Made by a program: the position numbers and the translations under genes
Notes under the pieces: generated by a model
What the model was told of the DNA's origin: nothing
Seen by the model: only the letters and a program-made list of their open reading frames with translations
The model's database searches: none
From: Sphingobacterium spiritivorum
GTDB taxonomy: Bacteria > Bacteroidota > Bacteroidia > Sphingobacteriales > Sphingobacteriaceae
Reading direction: 5' to 3'
Assembly (NCBI RefSeq): GCF_016724845.1
Contig: NZ_CP068082.1
Coordinates: 3,286,001-3,350,000 of the forward strand
Length of the DNA: 64,000 bases
Shown here: positions 57,312 to 64,000 of the stretch, one piece after another
How the letters are laid out: every line of letters begins with the position of its first letter
How positions within the stretch are numbered: position 1 is the first letter of the stretch

Positions 57312-59087
57312 TTAGCTTTTACTTCCTGTTTCTTCATAAATACCATTGATGGTATCTTCGAATTTCTGAAGGATAATTTTACGTTTTAAACTTAGTTTTG
57401 GTGTGAGTTCGCCGCTGTCAATACTCCATTCCTTATTGAGCAATTTGAATTTTTTAACCTGTTCCCAATGTCCGAATCCCGCATTTAACCGATCTATTTC
57501 ACTTTGATATTTTTCGATTACTTTAGGATCTTTGATGATTTCATCTTTGGAGGTGTAGGCTATGCCTTTATGTTTACACCATTTTTCCAGCTCTTCAAAT
57601 GCCGGAACAATCAGTGCTGACGGGAATTTACGGTTTTCTCCAAGCACCATTACCTGTCCAATTAACGTAGATTCCATGAATTTGTTTTCCAATACCTGCG
57701 GAGCGACATATTTACCTCCTGCAGTTTTGAACATCTCTTTCTTACGATCAGTGATTTTCAGGAAGCCATCCTTAGATAATTCGCCGATATCGCCGGTGTG
57801 AAAATATCCTTCTTCATCGATAGCTTCTTTAGTAGCCTCTTCATTTTTATAATATCCGGCCGTGATACTGGGGCCTTTCACCAATATCTCTCCATCCTGG
57901 CCGATTTTCACATCCAGATTACTTAATACTTTACCCACCGTACCAAAACGAACACCGTTTGGTTGCCACGTGTTGACCGCAATAACCGGAGAAGTCTCCG
58001 TCAGTCCGTAACCTTCCAGTACTTGTATGCCGGCAGCCCAGAATACACGTGCCAGGCGTTCCTGCAAAGCGGCTCCTCCTGATACAATTAGCTTGATCTC
58101 GCCACCCAACGCTTCTTTCCATTTGGAGAAGATCAGCTTGCGGGCAATACCCAGTTTGAGGTTGTAGAAAGCTCCGTTTTTTTCAGGTTCCTGATATTTA
58201 TGACCGAGTTCCAATGCCCAGAAGAATAAAGCCTTTTTGATTCCGGTAAGCGCTTTACCTTTTTCTACGATCTTGTCATAGACTTTTTCCAGTACACGTG
58301 GTACCGTTGTAAATGCCATTGGCTTCACTTCATTGATATCTGCCACGATATTGTCCAGATTTTCTGCATAATATATCTGAACACCGCGTGAGAAATACAG
58401 ATAAACAACCATACGCTCAAAGATATGGCAGAGCGGAAGGAAACTTAATGCCTTATTGTACTCTGTCTTCAGCAGGTGATTTGAGGCATTGACATTACTC
58501 ATGACGTTTTTATGCGTCAGCAATACCCCCTTCGGTTTGCCAGTCGTTCCTGAGGTATAAATAAGTGTCAGCAGATCGTCTTCAGATACCGCATCTTTAT
58601 AGGGCTTCAGATCGATATCCTGCTCTTTTCCGAATGCGATCACATCATCCAGTGTCGGCAGGTCATCAATTTTTTCGAATGTAAACAGGTTAATTTCCAG
58701 ATTATTCTCTTTCAGTGCTGTTTTGACTTTACCGGTCAGTTCCGCATTGCTTACAAAAATAGAACGCACTTCAGCATCTGCAATTATATAGGTTAAGTCC
58801 TGACTGGAAAGTGTTGGGTATAAAGGTACAATAGCTGCCCCGATCTGATTGGCTGCGAAATCTACAAAGTTCCATTCCGGACGATTGCCGGACATTAATG
58901 CTATGCGGTCTCCTTTTTTCACCCCTCTGGCCAGCATAGCCTTACTTATATTGTCGATAATCTCAATAAATTCGTCCGTTGAATATGTCTTCCACTTGCC
59001 TTCCCTTTTTCCGGCAACCATTATGGGCTTGCTAAATTCTTCTTTATAACGTGTGATGAAATCGAATACTCGTGTTAATGTGTTCAT
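57312..59087 (-). CDS. Long-chain fatty-acid-CoA ligase
   Basis: 591 residues. The AMP-binding signature LIYTSGTTGKPKGVLLTH lies near residue 180, then EGYGLTETSPVIAVN and GYFHTGDIGELSKDGFLKI with KEMFKTAGGKYVAPQ. The order and length are those of long-chain acyl-CoA synthetases (FACL family). It activates free fatty acid with ATP and CoA at the membrane. The first gene of a two-gene unit with the BrkB-like protein. Confidence 0.93.
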   Translation of the reverse strand: MNTLTRVFDFITRYKEEFSKPIMVAGKREGKWKTYSTDEFIEIIDNISKAMLARGVKKGDRIALMSGNRPEWNFVDFAANQIGAAIVPLYPTLSSQDLTYIIADAEVRSIFVSNAELTGKVKTALKENNLEINLFTFEKIDDLPTLDDVIAFGKEQDIDLKPYKDAVSEDDLLTLIYTSGTTGKPKGVLLTHKNVMSNVNASNHLLKTEYNKALSFLPLCHIFERMVVYLYFSRGVQIYYAENLDNIVADINEVKPMAFTTVPRVLEKVYDKIVEKGKALTGIKKALFFWALELGHKYQEPEKNGAFYNLKLGIARKLIFSKWKEALGGEIKLIVSGGAALQERLARVFWAAGIQVLEGYGLTETSPVIAVNTWQPNGVRFGTVGKVLSNLDVKIGQDGEILVKGPSITAGYYKNEEATKEAIDEEGYFHTGDIGELSKDGFLKITDRKKEMFKTAGGKYVAPQVLENKFMESTLIGQVMVLGENRKFPSALIVPAFEELEKWCKHKGIAYTSKDEIIKDPKVIEKYQSEIDRLNAGFGHWEQVKKFKLLNKEWSIDSGELTPKLSLKRKIILQKFEDTINGIYEETGSKS

Positions 59088-59253
59088 AGTTACAATTTAA
59101 CGGGTTTATAATAGGACAGCATGTTATACTGATACCAATATAATCATTTTCAGGGTTTATTTGTATCAAAAGCTTGTCAAATATATACCAAATATCTTTT
59201 TAAACCGTTAAAATCATGTTACATTTGACATTAATATTTATAAATTTTTTTAA

Positions 59254-59757
59254 ATGAAAAAAGCATACTTATCCGCTCTTATTATCGGCATACTAACGTT
59301 GTTTGCTATAGATGCCAAAGCTCAATTGACCAGTGATCATGCCATAGGCGGACGATTTGGTTCTGCTCAGGGTATTACCTACAGATACACTATGCGTGAA
59401 GATCGGGCTATCGAAGGAATCGTCAGTATTCAGAGTAATTCTACTTCGAGAAGATTCAGAGTGGTAGGTTTATATGAGTTTCACAAACCTTTGACAGGAG
59501 ATTTTACCTGGTACTACGGATTTGGGGGAAGTGTGGGAGGATATACACGTAAGCCGTATACAGATGGAAACGGAAATCGTTTCAGCAGATCTTCTGAAGC
59601 CATTATCAGTGTGGATGGTATTGTCGGTATAGAATACAGCATTCCAAATGCACCTGTTTCTATTTCTCTGGATGTCAAGCCTTATCTTGATTTTATTCAG
59701 AGCAGCAGCCTTAAGTTGATTGACCCGATCGGTTTTTCTATCCGGTATAAATTTTAA
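59254..59757 (+). CDS. Small outer-membrane beta-barrel-like protein
   Basis: 167 residues. A signal peptide (MKKAYLSALIIGILTLFAID, cleavage after AKA) is followed by alternating amphipathic strands (AIEGIVSIQSNSTSRRFRVV, GLYEFHKPLTGDFTWYYGFG, SVDGIVGIEYSI, VSISLDVKPYLDFI), ending in IRYKF, the usual C-terminal aromatic of outer-membrane proteins. Probably an eight-stranded barrel. It stands alone. Confidence 0.65.
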   Translation: MKKAYLSALIIGILTLFAIDAKAQLTSDHAIGGRFGSAQGITYRYTMREDRAIEGIVSIQSNSTSRRFRVVGLYEFHKPLTGDFTWYYGFGGSVGGYTRKPYTDGNGNRFSRSSEAIISVDGIVGIEYSIPNAPVSISLDVKPYLDFIQSSSLKLIDPIGFSIRYKF

Positions 59758-59763
59758 TCTAAC

Positions 59764-59796
59764 AAAAAAGACCTTGATCATTCAAGGTCTTTTTTG
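59764..59796. terminator. Bidirectional terminator
   Basis: AAAAAAGACCTTGA/TCAAGGTCTTTTTT between the beta-barrel gene and the M61 gene. Confidence 0.88.
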
Positions 59797-61536
59797 TTAT
59801 CTGCTATTCAGCCAGTACAGAGCCAGTTGTTTCTGTGCTGCTGTTGCTTCAGGCAGAGGGGATATTTTAAGTGATTTTTTATTACTGATCCCTATCATAA
59901 TCTGTAATTCCCGCATCAGACCATCGCGGGCAACCAAAATAGTTAATATATCCCCCGCATCGCCGGAGTTGAGTGCATATTCGAGTTCGCGTCCTGCAGG
60001 ATCGAGTCTCACGCCATTGATAGCGATAAGTTCATCCTTTACGCTTAATCCTCCGGCCCATCCCGTGCTGCCACGTTCCACATGAGTGATCATCACGCGC
60101 TGATCGTTTTTACTGAGCACGATGCCCAGACTATGGGTCTGTGCGTCTGCCAGTGTATCCAGCATTTCGTAACCTACAAGATTGAAATAATGGTTGTAGT
60201 CCAGTTCTTCATGAGCATATACGGCTTCGAATATTTCCTGAAATTCCTGACCGGTCACCTCTTTAGTCAGCTTTCTGAATTCCTCTTCTTCAAAACCTCT
60301 TCCTTTTTCTACATAAAATCGCTGATATGCTGCTCTGATGACATCATCCAGACTTTGTTTTCCATCGCTGTGCGCTATAATACTGAGATCAAGAGCACAG
60401 GCCAGCATTGCGCCTTTGTTATAATAGGAGATGGAGGTATTAATACTGTTTTCATCGGGCCGGTATTGTTTGATCCAGGTGTCAAAACTGGACATGCCTA
60501 CGGATTGCAATTCATAGCCCGGACGATTATAGACTGTATTGAATTCAGCTGCCAGCAGTTGTAAATACTCTTCCTCTGAAGTAAATCCGCATCTGCGAAT
60601 GATATGATTATCATAGTAAGCCGTAAAACCTTCCATAATCCAGAGACCGGTAGTATAATTCTCTGCTTCATAATCAAATGGACCGAGAGCTTTGGGACGC
60701 AGTCTTTTGACATTCCACAGGTGAAAGTATTCGTGTGCAGCGAGACTTAGAAAATTTTTATAGATCGTTTCCTGATTATACCCATTACGTGTAGCACCCA
60801 AAACGGTAGAGTTGAGATGCTCCAGACCTCCGCCACCGGAGCAATAATTGTGGGTAATGAAGACGTAACGATTATTAGGATTGGTCCCCCAGATACGCGT
60901 CTCTTCTTCGATGATAAGCTTAAGATCCTGAGATAAGCGTTCTTTATCATAATTTCCTCCGCCGACCATTGCGAATTCGTGCGGAATATTAGCTGCTTCA
61001 AAGTGCCAGATATCCTGATTTCCTACCTCTATCGGACTATCAAACAGAATGTCAAAATCCGGCGCATAATAAGTATTTGTCTTATCAGGGACAGCCGTTA
61101 ATCCGGTAGAAATCTTATCCCAGTTCTGATAAGGAATCAATGTGACTTCAGAATCATGAGCCAGGTGGCCGTCAATATAGAAAAATGTAGCTGCAGGTAC
61201 TATAAATGCATGTGTATCATCTACAAAGTTTGTTCTTACGGATACTTCAAAACAATAGACCCTGTAGTATACATGGATATCCTGTTTGCCGGCAAATATC
61301 CGCCAGGTATTTTTAGACAGTTTCTCAAATGCTAAAGGCTTATCATCTCTATCTGAAGCACGAAAAGACTCCAGATTTTTAGCATATTCACGTATCAGAT
61401 AAGAACCGGGTGTCCATACAGGCATCTTTACATCAATGTAATCCTGATTAAAGTTTGAGACAGACATTTTGATATCGGCATAATGTGCCTGAGGTTCAGA
61501 AAAGGATACTTGAAATGCTATGGATGAGTTTGCCAT
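59797..61536 (-). CDS. M61-family metallopeptidase with PDZ domain
   Basis: 579 residues. The zinc site is HEYFH in LSLAAHEYFHLWNVKRLRP, with the downstream glutamate in LWIMEGFTAYYDN, as in glycyl aminopeptidase-type M61 enzymes. The N-terminal 190 residues are the M61 beta domain (VSFSEPQAHYADIKMSVSNF). The C-terminal 90 residues form a PDZ-like domain (STGWAGGLSVKDELIAINGV). No signal peptide is seen, so it is probably cytosolic. It stands alone. Confidence 0.92.
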   Translation of the reverse strand: MANSSIAFQVSFSEPQAHYADIKMSVSNFNQDYIDVKMPVWTPGSYLIREYAKNLESFRASDRDDKPLAFEKLSKNTWRIFAGKQDIHVYYRVYCFEVSVRTNFVDDTHAFIVPAATFFYIDGHLAHDSEVTLIPYQNWDKISTGLTAVPDKTNTYYAPDFDILFDSPIEVGNQDIWHFEAANIPHEFAMVGGGNYDKERLSQDLKLIIEEETRIWGTNPNNRYVFITHNYCSGGGGLEHLNSTVLGATRNGYNQETIYKNFLSLAAHEYFHLWNVKRLRPKALGPFDYEAENYTTGLWIMEGFTAYYDNHIIRRCGFTSEEEYLQLLAAEFNTVYNRPGYELQSVGMSSFDTWIKQYRPDENSINTSISYYNKGAMLACALDLSIIAHSDGKQSLDDVIRAAYQRFYVEKGRGFEEEEFRKLTKEVTGQEFQEIFEAVYAHEELDYNHYFNLVGYEMLDTLADAQTHSLGIVLSKNDQRVMITHVERGSTGWAGGLSVKDELIAINGVRLDPAGRELEYALNSGDAGDILTILVARDGLMRELQIMIGISNKKSLKISPLPEATAAQKQLALYWLNSR

Positions 61537-61729
61537 GTGTTACGATTAAGTTGGAACTGATAGTTATCGTGAATTTGTTACAAATGTAAGGGTATGTATT
61601 TGTTAAGCCAAATAAATCCGGATGTTATTGATTGTCTGTTTGCGGAATTCGCGCTTAAGTTCTTTTTTTGATTCTGCTTTTTGCGTATATTTGAAGTTAG
61701 GGGATCTCCCACTTTTTGAATAAACATAT

Positions 61730-62596
61730 ATGATATTAGTTGCAGACAGTGGTTCGTCAAAATCAGATTGGATTTTGGATTTGCCGGATAGTAAACCGTT
61801 AACCTTCTCTACGAAAGGACTAAATCCCTTTTTTGTGAGTGAGAAAGAGATTGAAAGGGTTTTGAAGGAAGTTCCGGAGATTATTCCGTATGCTGATGAG
61901 ATCAAAGAAGTATATTTTTACGGTGCCGGTTGTGTGACTCCGGATCGTCGTGAATTGGTTTCCAATGCGCTCACCCAATTGTTTCCTTCTGCTTTTATAT
62001 CTGTTGAGTCAGATCTTCTGGGTTCTGCTCTGGCGACTTGCGGTATGAATAAGGGTTTTATTGCGACTATGGGTACAGGATCTGATGTCAGCTTTTTCGA
62101 TGGAGAGCTTTTGCTGCCCAGTCACAATGGAAACGGATATGTATTAGGCGATGAAGGCTCGGGAGCGTGGTTTGGAAAGCAGCTGATTACCAGCTTTCTT
62201 TATGGTAAAATGCCTGTTGATCTGGCTGGTAAATTTGAAGAGAAATATCGTATATCAAAAGATGTTGTGATCAAGAATGTCTATCAGAAAGAAAGACCTA
62301 ATACTTACCTGGCGAATTTCGCGGAGTTTATGGATGTAAACAGACTACATCCGTTTATAGATAGTCTGTTACGTAAGGGAATGGATGAGTTTGTCAAAAC
62401 AAATATTCTTACATATCCCAAATACTGGGAGTATGAGTGCCACTTTGTAGGTTCTATTGCCTTTCATTTCGATTTGATATTAAGAGACGTTTGTAGAATC
62501 CATGGGGTACGTGTAGGATCTATCCTTAAATCTCCGATTCAGGAAATTTTCAGTTTTGTAATAGAACGGGAAAAAAACTCTATCTTAGATATTTAA
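61730..62596 (+). CDS. N-acetylglucosamine kinase-like protein (BadF/BadG ATPase family)
   Basis: 288 residues. The ASKHA-fold motifs are seen as ADSGSSKSDW (phosphate 1), TMGTGSDVSFFDG (phosphate 2) and LGDEGSGAWFGKQL, which resemble eukaryote-type N-acetylglucosamine kinases of Bacteroidota. It probably phosphorylates an amino sugar from peptidoglycan recycling. It is followed 12 bp later by the glutathione peroxidase gene. The substrate is inferred. Confidence 0.82.
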   Translation: MILVADSGSSKSDWILDLPDSKPLTFSTKGLNPFFVSEKEIERVLKEVPEIIPYADEIKEVYFYGAGCVTPDRRELVSNALTQLFPSAFISVESDLLGSALATCGMNKGFIATMGTGSDVSFFDGELLLPSHNGNGYVLGDEGSGAWFGKQLITSFLYGKMPVDLAGKFEEKYRISKDVVIKNVYQKERPNTYLANFAEFMDVNRLHPFIDSLLRKGMDEFVKTNILTYPKYWEYECHFVGSIAFHFDLILRDVCRIHGVRVGSILKSPIQEIFSFVIEREKNSILDI

Positions 62597-62607
62597 ATGT
62601 TATAACT

Positions 62608-63120
62608 ATGATTTTAATGACTTTAATGGTGTGTATGTCGATGATTACGAATACCCCAACCGTGTATGATTACAGTTTTAAAGATATGGAAGGGAAGACA
62701 GTCAATCTTTCGGATTATAAAGGAAAAAAGATTCTGATAGTCAATACGGCTTCCAAGTGCGGGTTTACCAAACAATATAAAGATCTTCAGGCTCTCTCAG
62801 AGCAATATGGTGATAAAGTAGTGGTTATAGGTTTCCCTGCAAACAACTTCGGAGGCCAGGAGCCCGGTTCCAATGAAGAAATTCAGGACTTTTGCGAAAA
62901 GAATTTCGGTGTGACTTTTACTCTTTCAGAAAAGGTAGAGGTGAAGGGAGATCAGATTGACCCTTTATTTAAATTTCTGACTAATCAGGAGAACCCGGAT
63001 TTCAAAGGCGAGATTAAGTGGAATTTTGAAAAATTCCTTATTGATGAAAACGGTAAACTGATTCATCGTTACCGTTCAGCAGTGAACCCTCTGGATAAAT
63101 CCATTACAGCACAATTGTAA
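62608..63120 (+). CDS. Glutathione peroxidase family protein (Cys type)
   Basis: 170 residues. The peroxidatic cysteine is in NTASKCGFTKQYKDLQ, with glutamine in FPANNFGGQEPGSNEEI and tryptophan in IKWNFEKFLI. It uses cysteine and has no selenocysteine codon. The N-terminus (MILMTLMVCMSMIT) is hydrophobic enough to be a signal or anchor. It reduces peroxides, more likely with thioredoxin. Together with the kinase it forms a small plus-strand unit. Confidence 0.9.
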   Translation: MILMTLMVCMSMITNTPTVYDYSFKDMEGKTVNLSDYKGKKILIVNTASKCGFTKQYKDLQALSEQYGDKVVVIGFPANNFGGQEPGSNEEIQDFCEKNFGVTFTLSEKVEVKGDQIDPLFKFLTNQENPDFKGEIKWNFEKFLIDENGKLIHRYRSAVNPLDKSITAQL

Positions 63121-63140
63121 GGATATATAAGAAATAAGAG

Positions 63141-63168
63141 AACCGGAATTATTGTTCCGGTTTTTTTG
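63141..63168 (+). terminator. Terminator after glutathione peroxidase
   Basis: AACCGGAA/TTCCGGTT with a loop and a TTTTTTT run. Confidence 0.85.
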
Positions 63169-63186
63169 TCCTGTACCAAAAAAAGA

Positions 63187-63213
63187 AGCGACTCCTGTGG
63201 GGCAGAAGTCGCT
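63187..63213 (+). other. Stable hairpin before a 21-codon frame
   Basis: AGCGACT-c-CTG-tgggg-CAG-a-AGTCGCT, a 10-bp stem with one internal mismatch. No T-run follows, so a terminator role is less likely. It is followed by CTAACTAACC and AAACCTAAATT just before an ATG. Confidence 0.5.
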
Positions 63214-63238
63214 AACTAACCAATTATAAACCTAAATT

Positions 63239-63304
63239 ATGAAAAGTATTTTGTTGCTTATTACTAAGCTATCTTATTTGCTATATAAGGTATATATCAA
63301 ATAG
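63239..63304 (+). CDS. 21-codon leader-type open frame
   Basis: Translates to a short hydrophobic peptide beginning MKSILLLITKLSYLLYK. The upstream AACTAACC...AAACCTAAATTATGAAAA stretch resembles the 5' leaders I associate with SusC-type outer-membrane genes of Sphingobacteriaceae, but nothing SusC-like follows. It may be a remnant or a leader peptide. Weak call. Confidence 0.3.
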   Translation: MKSILLLITKLSYLLYKVYIK

Positions 63305-63362
63305 TTTGCCAAAATCACTTTTAAATATTAATTCAATGTTAATGTTTTGTTAATTTTAATGT

Positions 63363-63941
63363 TTAACCCATGTTGTAATAGCAGGAACGGCATCGGGGCT
63401 CATAACTTTCTTTTTCTCCTAATAAAACCTGCTTATCATTATCCGTTAAACGATAAGAATAATTAGCAGGAGCACCGCACCGGACACATACAGCATGCAC
63501 TTTTGTCACGTGTTCTGCTACAGCCATGAGGGCAGGGATAGGACCGAAGGGTTTTCCTTTAAAATCCATATCCAATCCTGCCACAATGACACGTAATCCT
63601 TTGTTTGCTAACTGTACACATACATTGGGCAATTCATCATCAAAAAACTGGGCTTCATCTATTCCTACAACACGGGTATCAGCACTTAGTAATAAGATCG
63701 CTGAAGAGTTAGAAACCGGAGTAGAGGAGATGCTATTCTGGTCATGTGACACTACCCGCTGTTCATCATACCGGATGTCTACAGAAGGCTTAAAAATCTC
63801 CACATTCAGTTTTGCAAACTGCGCTCTTTTAAGTCTTCTGATCAGTTCTTCTGTTTTACCGGAAAACATCGATCCGCAGATCACCTCAATACTTCCGTAG
63901 GTCGCTCTTCGCGCTCCAAAATTATGTTCAGAAAATAACAT
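63363..63941 (-). CDS. tdk: Thymidine kinase
   Basis: 192 residues. The P-loop is in [17 protein letters not shown], the Asp-rich site in [13 protein letters not shown], and the structural zinc cysteines in [14 protein letters not shown] and CRSCYYN. This is the type II (zinc) thymidine kinase that phosphorylates thymidine with ATP. The ATG at 63941 begins [20 protein letters not shown]. The gene stands alone. Confidence 0.95.
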   Translation of the reverse strand: MLFSEHNFGARRATYGSIEVICGSMFSGKTEELIRRLKRAQFAKLNVEIFKPSVDIRYDEQRVVSHDQNSISSTPVSNSSAILLLSADTRVVGIDEAQFFDDELPNVCVQLANKGLRVIVAGLDMDFKGKPFGPIPALMAVAEHVTKVHAVCVRCGAPANYSYRLTDNDKQVLLGEKESYEPRCRSCYYNMG

Positions 63942-64000
63942 CTCTTAAAAAAATATGTGTCGAAATTATAAAATATAAGGGCTTGAAAAACGTTAGAATA

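Overview
The window comes from a Bacteroidota chromosome, most likely Sphingobacterium or a close relative in the Sphingobacteriaceae. The signs are the 16S rRNA sequence with a 3' end reading GGAATACCTCC, repeated use of the Bacteroidota promoter type (TTTG, 19-21 bp, TAnnTTTG), a fused CcoN/CcoO cbb3 oxidase, MG2/plug-type surface proteins and a gliding-group style of mobilizable element. The organism name is an inference from memory of the 16S; no search was run.

Layout. 1-11050 is core genome: purB (partial), a repeat lipoprotein, an acyl-CoA dehydrogenase, an M48 protease, the pyrG-yidC pair, a GHL10 hydrolase-like/CBM9-like pair, an aldo-keto reductase and rplS. 11331-11404 is tRNA-Pro(UGG), whose 3' end is the attachment site of an about 10.3 kb integrative mobilizable element (11383-21702) bounded by 27-bp direct repeats. 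The element carries its own tyrosine integrase (20203-21534), an accessory coiled-coil protein, a helix-turn-helix excisionase-like protein, a RecA-fold ATPase, a Toprim primase-like protein, MobC, a MOB relaxase and a coiled-coil membrane protein. Nested inside it is a second system that looks like a non-canonical integron: a XerD/IntI-like recombinase (11587-12426) transcribed away from an array of four cassette-like units (12593-14665). Two of these carry genes (aadS aminoglycoside adenylyltransferase, a GNAT acetyltransferase), each followed by a long imperfect hairpin. The other two are identical 163-bp gene-less units. In each unit the first bases are the reverse complement of the left arm of its own hairpin, the geometry expected of integron cassettes.

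21931-35725 is accessory or housekeeping chromosome: DinB-like protein, hybrid-free histidine kinase, double GNAT, DUF4870 protein, a LytTR response regulator/LytS-type kinase pair, a DMP19 protein next to a beta-solenoid-like protein, a fatty acid desaturase, a divergent HxlR/NmrA pair and a tail-anchored L12-like protein. 35848-41512 is a complete rRNA operon (three tandem promoters, boxA, 16S, tRNA-Ile, tRNA-Ala, 23S, boxA, 5S, terminator). 41795-63941 returns to core genes: a radical SAM protein, a MazG-like hydrolase, an RsuA-family pseudouridine synthase with a long repeat region, a lytic transglycosylase, the cco (cbb3 oxidase) operon ccoNO-Q-P-G-H plus a SafE-like protein, cardiolipin synthase, an MG2 protein, BrkB-like protein with an acyl-CoA synthetase, an outer-membrane protein, an M61 protease, an N-acetylglucosamine-kinase-like protein, glutathione peroxidase and thymidine kinase.

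All functional calls are from reading motifs; no alignment or database search was possible. The strongest candidate for an undescribed system is the integron-like cassette array.
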